NCBI RefSeq assembly: GCF_001866645.1
Contig: NZ_MLYP01000042.1
Coordinates: forward strand, 1-64,000
DNA: 64,000 nucleotides
Reading direction: 5' to 3'
DNA from: Streptomyces colonosanans
GTDB lineage: Bacteria > Actinomycetota > Actinomycetes > Streptomycetales > Streptomycetaceae
The notes beneath the pieces were generated by a model. That model was not told the origin of the DNA. It was given only the letters and a program-made list of their open reading frames with translations, and ran no database searches. Shown piece after piece: positions 27,777-35,233 of this stretch; position 1 is the stretch's first letter; the number at the start of each line of letters is the position of its first letter. The position numbers and the translations under genes are program-made.

Positions 27777-28085
27777 TCACGCTGCACCACCATGGCCGTC
27801 CGCGCACACCTCCAGGAGCTGAGCAAGCCGGTCCACGGCACCCGGCCACCCCGCCAGGCGCACGACCCCACTCCCGTCCCCGTTCGTCGAGGCGACGGCC
27901 CGCACGGCGGACAACTCGAAGCCCACACTCAAGAGCGCGCGGTTCAGTCGGTCCGCAACCTCCCGCGCTTCCCTCCAGCCCGCCATGTAGTCGACGCCAG
28001 GCACCCACAGGCCAGAATCCGCGCCCGCGATGTCGTCCAGGCCCTCGCTGAGCCAGTTCTCACCCTCGCCAGTCACCTTGTCCAC
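27777..28085 (-). CDS. Small hypothetical protein of the element
   Basis: 102 residues from a GTG at 28085, (M)DKVTGEGENWLSEGLDDIAG. It is acidic overall, with a helical middle (WREAREVADRLNRALLSVGF) and a C-terminal VDRLAQLLEVCADG. I recognise no family. Base composition at third positions is gene-like. It lies between two structured non-coding regions on the strand of the transfer operon. Confidence 0.5.
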   Translation of the reverse strand: MDKVTGEGENWLSEGLDDIAGADSGLWVPGVDYMAGWREAREVADRLNRALLSVGFELSAVRAVASTNGDGSGVVRLAGWPGAVDRLAQLLEVCADGHGGAA

Positions 28086-28424
28086 CTCAGCCCTGCTCCA
28101 GATATCGGACCATCAACTTCCTTGGATCCAGAGCCAGATGCGACGCAGCGCAACGACCCCGGTACCATCAGGCACCGGGGACCGCTGCGTCCCCTGCCGG
28201 GCCACCCTTCGCTTTCCAGGGCTGATGGGGTGGCCCGGTCTCGGTATTCGGTTGTGGAGCGCGGCTCCCCTTACGGGCGGGGAGCCCCGGGTGCGAGCAG
28301 AGAGCCCCTGCCGGTCACAGAGGAGCCGCGCCCCGTTGGCCAGAGAGGTCAGACTCCGGCCCAGGCCCGGCCCATCGCCCTCTCCCGATCGCGAGGGAGC
28401 AGCACAGGGGCGACGGCCCGGAGA
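28086..28424. other. Non-coding region with three strong hairpins
   Basis: About 340 bp without a supported gene, between the small ORF and the HATPase gene. Three adjacent stem-loops fill 28142-28286; the remaining part up to 28424 is GC-rich and lies downstream of the HATPase stop. Confidence 0.5.
28142..28286. repeat. Cluster of three stem-loops
   Basis: Hairpin 1: GACGCAGCG (28142-28150) with CGCTGCGTC (28183-28191), enclosing CCCCGGT/ACCGGGG. Hairpin 2: GGGCCACCC (28199-28207) with GGGTGGCCC (28228-28236). Hairpin 3: GGCTCCCC (28263-28270) with GGGGAGCC (28279-28286). Such a series may be a replication or transfer origin, a structured RNA, or stacked terminators. Confidence 0.7.
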
Positions 28425-28997
28425 TCAGGAGAGCAGTTCGCCCTCGCTTCCGCCGTCGAAGTCGAAGCGGCACCACACCGTTTTTCCGCCCTTGTCTTCC
28501 GGGGTCCACCAGACCGAAGTGGCGAGCCGCTGAACGATCAGCAGTCCGCGACCACTGTCGGGCAACACTGCCTCCGACAGCTCTCCCACTAGCTGCGGGG
28601 CGAAGGGCTCGCCGACCGGGAGCATGGGAGGCGTCGAGTCCTCATCAGCAACGCCGATGAACAGCCACTTCGGCCACAGCTTGAACGTCACATCGATGCG
28701 CCGACCGCCACCAGGAAGCGCCAAGCAGCGGTCCGGCACAACGTGATTCACCACGTTGCCGACAAGCTCCGACACTACGAGCCGGGCGTCATCGACGATC
28801 TGGTCAGCACCTGCGCTCCGCAGGAAGGCGGCCGTCATGTCTCGTGCCGTACGCACGGTGTCGGAGAACTCGGCGAAGAGGGTGAGCGCCAGGAAGCACC
28901 CGCCCGAGGACGGGTCCGGCGCGGTGAACCAGTGCGCGTACGCATCCAGTTCGCTCGCCAAGTACTTGCGCTGCTCGACATTCCTCGCACCCATCAC
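28425..28997 (-). CDS. HATPase (RsbW-like anti-sigma type) protein
   Basis: 190 residues with the single HATPase_c fold of RsbW/SpoIIAB-like kinases: N-box LVVSELVGNVVNH, a diverged G1 box LFIGVADEDS, and G2 DSGRGLLIVQRLATSVWW. About 45 extra N-terminal residues precede it. Streptomyces has many such proteins, often beside helix-turn-helix/TPR regulators as here. It may bind a sigma factor or partner regulator. GTG 28997 or ATG 28994 are both possible starts. It is divergent from the TPR regulator across two palindromes. Confidence 0.82.
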   Translation of the reverse strand: MMGARNVEQRKYLASELDAYAHWFTAPDPSSGGCFLALTLFAEFSDTVRTARDMTAAFLRSAGADQIVDDARLVVSELVGNVVNHVVPDRCLALPGGGRRIDVTFKLWPKWLFIGVADEDSTPPMLPVGEPFAPQLVGELSEAVLPDSGRGLLIVQRLATSVWWTPEDKGGKTVWCRFDFDGGSEGELLS

Positions 28998-29093
28998 GTC
29001 CCCTTTCGAACCTCAGATGGCCTCTGCACACGGCTTGCCGTGGCCAAGCCAGTACACGGCGCGGGGCGCGTCGCCGGGAGCGTTCACCGGAGG

Positions 29094-29105
29094 GTTCACG
29101 TGAAC
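29094..29105. promoter_or_regulatory. Perfect 12-bp palindrome, candidate operator
   Basis: GTTCACGTGAAC in the 205-bp divergent promoter region between the HATPase and TPR-regulator genes. A half site GTTCAC also occurs at 29082. Confidence 0.6.
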
Positions 29106-29120
29106 ACTGGCAAACGCGAG

Positions 29121-29142
29121 GGGGGTTCACGAATGAACCCCC
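29121..29142. promoter_or_regulatory. Palindrome with GTTCA/TGAAC core, candidate operator
   Basis: GGGGGTTCA (29121-29129), CGAA, TGAACCCCC (29134-29142): perfect 9-bp arms. It shares GTTCA...TGAAC with the 12-bp palindrome 15 bp away, so both may bind the same regulator. Confidence 0.6.
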
Positions 29143-29202
29143 AAGCCGGTATCCCTGTGACAGGATGGATACTCGCCGTAATTCTCGGGTTGGCAGGGGA
29201 GC

Positions 29203-30579
29203 ATGAGCCGAGAGCCAAATGTGCAGCTGATCGCTGTCATGGACGAAGCGACGGTCTCGAACAAGGGCCTTGCGAAACGCATGACGGACGAGGCCGCCCG
29301 GCGTGGCATGGACCTGGGTACAACGCACATCGCGGTGAAGCGGTGGCGAGACGGCGCGGGCATCAGGCCACAGACAGCGGCGATCATGGCAGACGTGCTC
29401 TCGGCCAAGCTCGGGCGCCGCATCACGCCGGGTGATCTCGGCTTCTTCGACCACACCAAGGCGACGGCTCCTGAGCCCATCGGCTACCCGAGCACTGTCC
29501 CCGAGGTCCTGTCCATGCTTGACGGGCTCGCCCAGGAGCGCGCCGGCACCCCCGCTTCGGATCAACTGATCATCGCCGAGGGCGATCTCAGCGCCGCCGT
29601 CCTGTCATGGATGATCGCGCGCCCCGACGGCATCCAAGCCGACAAACCCGCTCACCAACGAGTCGGCATGCGCGACGTCCGCGCGATCAGGGATGCCGCC
29701 GGGACATTCATGGCGCTCGACTTCAAGTACGGCGGAGGTCACGGCCACAAGGCTCTACGCCACTACTTCCGGCACGAGGTGCTACCCCTGCTGGACGCGA
29801 GCTACAGCGAGAAGGTGGGGACCGCCTTATTCGGCGCCGCCGCTGAGGTCTCCCAGTTACTCGCGTGGACCGCGTACGACGCCGGAAATCACCGCCTGGC
29901 CCACCGCTACCTCACATCCACGCTGCGCCTGTCCCAGGTCATCGACGACCGCATGTTCGGCGCCCGCATCCTCGGCAACCTCAGCCACCAGGCCAACTAC
30001 CTCGGCAACCACGCCCAGGCCATCCAGCTAGCCCGCGCCGCCGTCGAAGGCGCCAAGGGACAAGCCACACCGCGCGCTATGGCGAACTACGCGGCGATGG
30101 AGGCCCGCGCCTTGTCCAACGCAGGCGACGGCATCGCGGCGAGCCGAGCCATGATGGAGGCGGAACACCACTTCCAGCGTGCCGATACCGCCGAAGACCC
30201 GGCGTGGCTGAGCTACTTCGACGAAGCGGAACTCATGGGCGAACTCTGCCACTGCTTCCGCGACCTCAAGATGCGCCGCGAAGCCGTCGAACAGGCCCAA
30301 CGCGCCGTGGACAGCACCGACCTGAAGTACGCCCGCACCCTCGGCTTCTGCCGCATGGTGCTCGCCCAGAGCCAGCTACTGAACGGCGAACTGGAAGCCG
30401 CCGTCACCGCTGCAAGCCTCGCAGTCGACGGCGGCGACTCCCTCCAGTCCACCCGCTTCCAGCGCTACGTAACCGACTTCCAGAGCGAAGTCAGCGTGCA
30501 CGCGACGAACCCCACCGTGGCCGCCTTCAACGAGAAGGTGCACGACGCGCTAGCCCGCCTGGACGAGGACGACGAGTAG
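29203..30579 (+). CDS. Helix-turn-helix/TPR regulator with TTA codons
   Basis: 458 residues. The N-terminal ~75 residues look DNA-binding (VSNKGLAKRMTDEAARRGMD, TTHIAVKRWRDGAGIRPQTA); from ~190 onward are TPR-like helices (YDAGNHRLAHRYLTSTLRLS, LGNHAQAIQLARAAVEGAKG). This architecture is common in streptomycetes, frequently next to APH-like kinases and HATPases as here. Two TTA leucine codons (29827-29829 and 29857-29859) make translation dependent on the bldA tRNA, hence on development. Target genes are unknown; the flanking palindromes are candidates. Confidence 0.82.
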   Translation: MSREPNVQLIAVMDEATVSNKGLAKRMTDEAARRGMDLGTTHIAVKRWRDGAGIRPQTAAIMADVLSAKLGRRITPGDLGFFDHTKATAPEPIGYPSTVPEVLSMLDGLAQERAGTPASDQLIIAEGDLSAAVLSWMIARPDGIQADKPAHQRVGMRDVRAIRDAAGTFMALDFKYGGGHGHKALRHYFRHEVLPLLDASYSEKVGTALFGAAAEVSQLLAWTAYDAGNHRLAHRYLTSTLRLSQVIDDRMFGARILGNLSHQANYLGNHAQAIQLARAAVEGAKGQATPRAMANYAAMEARALSNAGDGIAASRAMMEAEHHFQRADTAEDPAWLSYFDEAELMGELCHCFRDLKMRREAVEQAQRAVDSTDLKYARTLGFCRMVLAQSQLLNGELEAAVTAASLAVDGGDSLQSTRFQRYVTDFQSEVSVHATNPTVAAFNEKVHDALARLDEDDE

Positions 30580-30582
30580 CAG

Positions 30583-31497
30583 CTACCAGGGCCGCCAGTC
30601 CCGAGGCGCATCGTCATCGCGCAGGCCAGCGATGCGCCGGCGGTACTCAGCCGCGGTTTCCTCGTCTTCCTGCACGTTCTGCATGAGCCACGTCGTCATG
30701 CCGAACTCTTGGATACCGCGCAGTGTCTCGTACCCGTGCCAGTCGTACAGATCGCGCCCGTACGCGGCCACGAAGTCGGCATACTGCTCGTCGGTCTGCC
30801 ACCCAAGGCTGTGGTGCTCGACCGATGTAACCATGAGATCCCACTCAGGGTGGTCGTAGCAGAAGCACTCGAAGTCGATCAGGACCACGCGCCCCTGATC
30901 GTCCACCATGAGGTTCTGCACGTGGGCATCCCCATGTACCGGCCCCTTCGGCGACTCGAACCTCAAGTCGGCGTACTTGTCTTGCAGTTCACGCCAGCGC
31001 TTTTGCAAGAAGACCTTGTCGTCGTCCGGGATCACCGCACGGTCGAGCCGTAGCTGTTGCTTGCCGAAGGGCTCGAACGACGGCAGCACAAGATTGTCCG
31101 GCACGGTCAGCGAGTGCAGGTCCCGCAGAACCCCACCCAGCTCCCCATACGTCGCCTTACGGCCGCCCTCGACGATCAGATGCCAGAAGGTCACCGGGTG
31201 GTCATCGATCAAGAACGGCTGCTCCATGTCCTCAACGATCCGAGCCGCCGGGAACCCTTCCTCCGCCAGCCACCGCGATACGGCCACTTCGGTGCGGGCT
31301 TTGGATAGCCACTCTTCCCCCCGAGCCACGCGCACGATCACTGGCACGGATGCCAGCCGAAACAACGCGTTTTCCCCGAGACGGATCAACTCCGCGCCTC
31401 TGCCGTCGAGCCCTGCAGCCCGGCACGCGGCGGCCATCACCCGCGCAGCCCCCGCCGACGTGAACCCTTCTTGCGTTCGAGCAGCGTCAACCGCCAT
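30583..31497 (-). CDS. Aminoglycoside-phosphotransferase-like kinase
   Basis: 304 residues of the APH/ChoK fold. GENALFRLASVPVIVRVARG is the nucleotide loop and Lys region, GPVHGDAHVQNLMVDDQGRV is the catalytic HGDxxxxN loop, and VVLIDFECFCYDHPEWDLM gives the metal-binding IDFE. The substrate need not be an antibiotic; this subfamily travels with TPR regulators in Streptomyces. It ends 4 bp from the regulator stop in a convergent arrangement. Confidence 0.85.
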   Translation of the reverse strand: MAVDAARTQEGFTSAGAARVMAAACRAAGLDGRGAELIRLGENALFRLASVPVIVRVARGEEWLSKARTEVAVSRWLAEEGFPAARIVEDMEQPFLIDDHPVTFWHLIVEGGRKATYGELGGVLRDLHSLTVPDNLVLPSFEPFGKQQLRLDRAVIPDDDKVFLQKRWRELQDKYADLRFESPKGPVHGDAHVQNLMVDDQGRVVLIDFECFCYDHPEWDLMVTSVEHHSLGWQTDEQYADFVAAYGRDLYDWHGYETLRGIQEFGMTTWLMQNVQEDEETAAEYRRRIAGLRDDDAPRDWRPW

Positions 31498-31690
31498 GCC
31501 CGCACCAGCTCCCCTAATCGCGCGCGATCAACCAGCGCACGCCTACGGGTGACCAACCCGACGTGCGCCGGACTCGACGTCGACGGTACCGAGGTCTCTC
31601 GCGGAGGCGCGAGACCACCCCGACAGCCAACCCAATAGCAGCATCTCCATCCAGCACCCAATTGCCGTTGCTCCACAGTAATATTGACGA

Positions 31691-32713
31691 ATGATCAAGG
31701 TGGGAGATGAGTTCGGCTTCTGGGCAGTCCAGGCACACAGCGGGGGAGCTCGCTACCGAGTGCAGTGCCGGTGCGGAACCGAGCGCGAGGTATACGCCTC
31801 TTCACTACTCCACGGAAAGACAATCTCCTGCGGATGCATGCGCAGAATGCACAGAACGAAGGTCGGCGACAAAGTAGGGGAATGGGAGATTGTCTCTTAT
31901 GAAGGTCCTCCCAGCCGTCGAGCAGTGGCCAAGTGTTCCTGTGGCAGCATCAAAGAGATAGACGTCTACTCGGCCGGTCGCTCTAGTAGCTCCTGTGGCC
32001 ACGACCGACGCAAGACTGCCACACCGGAAGCTGGTACTAAGCGGTGTACCGTCTGCGGCGAGGTGAAATCTTTAGACGATTTCCACAAGGACAGCGGATC
32101 ATCGGACGGTCGGCGTCCCCGTTGCAAGCCGTGTGTGAAGGAATACGACGACACTCGCCGGGATGAGCGGAATCGGCGCGGGCGCGAGGCGTATCTGAAG
32201 AATCCATCGGCAAAGATCGAAAAGACGAGAGCATACCACCTTACCCACCCTGATTGGAGCAGCCAAAAGGCCCGCGAGAGTCATCTGAGACATGCCGAGG
32301 AAAGAGCACAAAGGCATCGCGAGCGAGGCAAGGACCCAGCAGTGCGTGAATCTCGGCGCGCGGCTGGCAGACGGGCCGAGTCACGCCGTCGCGCTATCAA
32401 ACGGCTCGCCGAGGCTGAGCACATAACGCAAGATCAGCTTCAGAATCTCGTGGACCAGTTCGGCGGCGCCTGCTGGATTTGTGGTCACCTGTTTGACGAA
32501 GAGACAGTCGTGCTTCAGATCGATCACTACAAGCCTTTGTCCAAGGGTGGGGCACACACTCTGGCCAACCTTCGTCCCGCGTGCGCCGACTGCAATCTCC
32601 GCAAAAGCGGAAGATGGCCGTTTACCGCCCAAATGAGGGTCGAGGTCGCCGAGGCTGTACGACAGATGAGGCGGCTAGTTAAGGGCAACCCTGGAGGAGA
32701 AATGAAGGAGTGA
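31691..32713 (+). CDS. HNH endonuclease with N-terminal zinc-finger repeats
   Basis: 340 residues. Two N-terminal repeats have the phage homing-nuclease pattern: YRVQCRCGTEREVYASSLLH with SCGC, then RAVAKCSCGSIKEIDVYSAG with SCGH. A third zinc finger follows (CTVCGEVKSLDDFHKDSG, then CKPC), a long basic Arg/Lys-rich linker, and a C-terminal HNH nuclease: CWICGHLFDEETVVLQIDHY, KPLSKGGAHTLANLRPACADC, NLRKSGRWPF, with all HNH and Cys residues in place. It has a TTA codon at 32072-32074 and is visibly AT-richer than the backbone. It could be a homing-type nuclease or a defence effector. Confidence 0.85.
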   Translation: MIKVGDEFGFWAVQAHSGGARYRVQCRCGTEREVYASSLLHGKTISCGCMRRMHRTKVGDKVGEWEIVSYEGPPSRRAVAKCSCGSIKEIDVYSAGRSSSSCGHDRRKTATPEAGTKRCTVCGEVKSLDDFHKDSGSSDGRRPRCKPCVKEYDDTRRDERNRRGREAYLKNPSAKIEKTRAYHLTHPDWSSQKARESHLRHAEERAQRHRERGKDPAVRESRRAAGRRAESRRRAIKRLAEAEHITQDQLQNLVDQFGGACWICGHLFDEETVVLQIDHYKPLSKGGAHTLANLRPACADCNLRKSGRWPFTAQMRVEVAEAVRQMRRLVKGNPGGEMKE

Positions 32714-32768
32714 GTGTTCTGCCAGGGTTCCATCACCGGAGCACCGGAGCAGTAATTAGATGACGCCC

Positions 32769-33911
32769 TCACGATCCCTTAGCATTATCGCCGTTGTCGA
32801 CATTCCCCCGCCGCAAGAGAGCTCTTCCTGCGGCCAGCGTGGCATGGATCGCAGGTGCCGTGATAGGGATCGAACTCTCGCCGCGCCGTCGGATAATGCT
32901 AATGAAAGCCCCCTCGACTGATCCTTCAACTATGGCCCCATGCACCAAGAATGGCTTCAATTCTTCTGGCTGCGGAGGTACATGGATGAGAACGAGCATG
33001 CCACCGTCGATCTCAACTGATTCAATATCTAGGTAATCAGGCGGCGGGTAGAGGTGATGCTCGACGGCATACTGATATGCACGGAGAACTCCCTTATCCA
33101 AGGGCACAGGACAAATGCCTCTGATCTCCTCTCCGCCCGGCACTTTTTTGCCCCTCATGCCAACGACTACGATTCCGCCATGTTCCGCGTTCGCGAAACG
33201 AGCAACAGCCTGGGCAAGCGAGATCTTCCCCGATGCGGATTTAAGATTATAGTGATCCGACTTGACATCCAACCACGGACCCTCAGGCTGTCCAATCAGG
33301 ACGCTTGCGTTTCCCGCACGCAGCAAATTGAGGGTCGTTTCACGAGTCAGAGTGGCACCTTGAAGCGCAGCAAGAAGAGCAATAGCGCCCTCTCCGATGC
33401 CGTAGATCTCCTTGAGCGTCTTCCCGCGAGTCGGTGGACGGAGATTGATCTTGATCAGGAATGGGGATGCCGGGTAGTCATGACTGCGCTCCCAACCCAA
33501 AAATTCCGTCTTGGCACGCTTCAGGTAAGGCCCTAATGCACGAATATAAGCGTCCACAACTTCAGGCTCTTCGTCCTCATCAAGGTACTCCATGGACCAG
33601 AATTCTAACTCTAGGATGAGATCGTCTTGTCTGAGACTGAAGCGGATGCCTCCGGGAGGGGCTTCGTCGTCGAAATACTCGTCATTAATATTCGTTACTG
33701 CAAGATCCATACTCCCTTCAGCATCTTCACCCCACATATATTTCCTGTATGACCGCAGGGCAGCTTTAAGGTCTACAGCTTTGACGTGGACTAGGTCTCT
33801 CTCATGCCCGATGAAGCCATCCACCGTTTCCATGATCGGCCAGTCGCGAACTGTTGTAGCCAGGAATTCGCCTTGAGGTCGAAAGACTACTGTCTTCTTC
33901 TTAGTCGACAT
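32769..33911 (-). CDS. AlbA_2/Schlafen-domain protein
   Basis: 380 residues. The N-terminal ~190 residues are acidic and unlike anything I recognise. The C-terminal half matches AlbA_2 (Schlafen) domains: PEGPWLDVKSDHYNLKSASG, ISLAQAVARFANAEHGGIVV, GMRGKKVPGGEEI, a central YLDIESVEIDGGMLVLIHVP and the end segment EGAFISIIRRRGESSIPI. AlbA_2 proteins include RNase-like Schlafens and defence or regulatory proteins. Clearly AT-richer than its surroundings, convergent with the HNH gene across 55 bp. Together they look like recently acquired cargo. Confidence 0.75.
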   Translation of the reverse strand: MSTKKKTVVFRPQGEFLATTVRDWPIMETVDGFIGHERDLVHVKAVDLKAALRSYRKYMWGEDAEGSMDLAVTNINDEYFDDEAPPGGIRFSLRQDDLILELEFWSMEYLDEDEEPEVVDAYIRALGPYLKRAKTEFLGWERSHDYPASPFLIKINLRPPTRGKTLKEIYGIGEGAIALLAALQGATLTRETTLNLLRAGNASVLIGQPEGPWLDVKSDHYNLKSASGKISLAQAVARFANAEHGGIVVVGMRGKKVPGGEEIRGICPVPLDKGVLRAYQYAVEHHLYPPPDYLDIESVEIDGGMLVLIHVPPQPEELKPFLVHGAIVEGSVEGAFISIIRRRGESSIPITAPAIHATLAAGRALLRRGNVDNGDNAKGS

Positions 33912-34223
33912 GCGTACCTCGTGGATTATCGACGTGCAATGTTGTGGTACATGGAATTAGCAGGCAGTCTGGGTGTGCTGCGACCTCCAAAACGGGCCCG
34001 CCCTTACAAGAAGGAGCTAAGCACCAAACATCGAAGTCAAACCAGCGGTTTCGCCAAGGGTACCGACATCCCGTAGCGGAGGAACGCAGTTTTAAACACA
34101 AGAAAGTCCCCTCCTTCTCGCTTGGAGGGGACTTCGCGCATATCGTTGTCTCTGGTCAGAGGCCTACTCAGACCACCTGCAACCCAGCCAACTTGGGCGA
34201 ACAGCATCGGGAAGGCGGGGCCG
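33912..34223. other. Spacer between AlbA_2 gene and the element's permease
   Basis: About 310 bp. The side next to 33911 is AT-rich and should hold the promoter of the AlbA_2 gene; a strong terminator lies at 34105-34133. No gene seen. Confidence 0.55.
34105..34133 (-). terminator. Terminator after the element's permease
   Basis: A perfect 10-bp stem AGTCCCCTCC with a 9-nt loop, followed on the minus strand by a T-rich tract (TTTCTTGTGTTT). About 90 nt after the permease stop. Confidence 0.85.
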
Positions 34224-35024
34224 TCAACCGTGTGCCCGGCGGTACTTGCGGACCGCGAGCGTGCGGAAGAGCAGGATGATCACGGCCGACCAGATCAGCG
34301 AGGCCCACACGGGGTGCTGCATGGGCCAGGCATCGGGCGTCCGGAAGCCCGGGGGAAGGTTGCCGAACAGCTCACGGCACGCCTGCACGGTGGCACTGAA
34401 CGGGTTCCACTCCGCGATGTGCCGCAGGAAGGCCGGCATCTGGTTCGCGTCCACGAACGCGTTCGAGATGAAGGTCAGCGGAAACAGCCAGATCAGACCG
34501 CCCGAGGTCGCCGCTTCAGGAGTGCGCACGGACAGGCCGATGAGCGCGCCGATCCACGAGAACGCGTAACCGAAGAGCAGGAGCAGGCCGAATCCGGCGA
34601 GCACCTTGCCGAAATTCTCGTGCGTGCGCCAGCCGACGATCACAGCGACTATCGCCAGGACGATCAGGGTGAGCGCCGTCTGCACCAGGTCGGCGAGGGT
34701 ACGCCCGGTCAGCACCGCACCACGTGCCATCGGCAGGGAGCGGAAGCGGTCGATGAGGCCCTTGTGCATGTCGTCGGCGATGCCCGCACCCGCGCCCGCC
34801 GTGGCGAACGTGACGGTCTGGGCGAAGATGCCGGCCATCAGGAACTCGCGGTAGGCCTGGGGAGAGATGGACGAGCCGACCCGGATCGAGCCGCCGAACA
34901 CATAGGTGAACAGCACCACGAACATGATCGGCTGAAGAAGCCCAAAAACGAGCATTTCGGGAATCCGGCCCATGCGGATCAAGTTCCTGTGGGCGATGAC
35001 CAGGGAGTCGTTCATGGCGCTCAC
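34224..35024 (-). CDS. Element-borne ABC-2 permease (replacement copy)
   Basis: 266 residues from a GTG at 35024 with GGAG 8 nt upstream; ATG 35015 is the next in-frame start. It begins (M)SAMNDSLVIAHRNLIRMGRI and is homologous along its whole length to the split host permease: same PEM-FGLLQPIMFVVLF start region, the same DDMHKGLIDRFRSLPMARGA and EWNPFSATVQACRELFG, but with many differences (a shorter central loop, a different C-terminal region), so it is a diverged orthologue and not a duplicate. Six membrane helices are expected, pairing with the ATPase at 35230. Its start overlaps the stop of the hybrid host frame (GTGA), placing it in the ATPase operon. Confidence 0.92.
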   Translation of the reverse strand: MSAMNDSLVIAHRNLIRMGRIPEMLVFGLLQPIMFVVLFTYVFGGSIRVGSSISPQAYREFLMAGIFAQTVTFATAGAGAGIADDMHKGLIDRFRSLPMARGAVLTGRTLADLVQTALTLIVLAIVAVIVGWRTHENFGKVLAGFGLLLLFGYAFSWIGALIGLSVRTPEAATSGGLIWLFPLTFISNAFVDANQMPAFLRHIAEWNPFSATVQACRELFGNLPPGFRTPDAWPMQHPVWASLIWSAVIILLFRTLAVRKYRRAHG

Positions 35025-35233
35025 TTCGCCTGCTCCTTCCAAGCTTCAAGCCCGCTCACGTCCAGGTCTCGGGTGCGCGGCGAGATGAAACCTGGCCGAC
35101 ACGAGCGAACAAGATCCGGAATCCGGGTCATGCGAATCAGGTTCCGCTTGGCGACGACCAGGGAGTCATGGACGAGCTGACTGACGGGGTTCGTGCGTGC
35201 CGCGACGGGCACGGCGTCGTGGACGGCACTCAC
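35021..35233 (-). pseudogene. 5' part of the split host permease, now a 70-codon hybrid ORF
   Basis: Starts at GTG 35233 overlapping the ATPase stop (GTGA) and reads SAVHDAVPVAARTNPVSQLV, HDSLVVAKRNLIRMTRIP in host sequence down to the TCCGG core at 35115-35119. It then enters the element and continues about 32 codons to end LEAWKEQAK. Its stop TGA overlaps the GTG start of the element's permease. It cannot make a permease, but its translation should feed ribosomes to the replacement gene. Confidence 0.88.
35115..35119. other. Right attachment-site core (attR)
   Basis: TCCGG, matching attL. The host side (35120 onward) reads AATCCGGGTCATGCG and continues the permease 5' end; the element side reads ...CGAACAAGA. 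Confidence 0.8.

Larger units (their letters stand above)
20653..35119. mobile_element. AICE-type integrative and conjugative element (~14.5 kb)
   Basis: Bounded by TCCGG cores in the two halves of an ABC-2 permease gene. The backbone, on the minus strand, is SCO3933-family protein, TraSA-like FtsK translocase, a small membrane protein, a small Cys-rich protein, Rep, a small coupled ORF and serine integrase, with a divergent GntR (KorSA-like) repressor. This is the pSAM2/AICE plan, but with a large serine recombinase instead of the tyrosine integrase of pSAM2 and with a protein-coding target instead of a tRNA gene. Cargo on the right: HATPase, TPR regulator, APH-like kinase, HNH nuclease, AlbA_2 protein and a complete copy of the target permease. 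Confidence 0.88.

Noticed and set aside
28142-28286. tRNA or tmRNA in the hairpin cluster
   Set aside because: No anticodon or T-arm signature (GTTCRANYC) fits the stems; they are separate hairpins.
34224-35233. Second permease interpreted as an old host tandem duplicate
   Set aside because: It lies between the two attachment cores and between the two halves of the host gene. A host tandem copy should lie outside the element, to the left of 19909.
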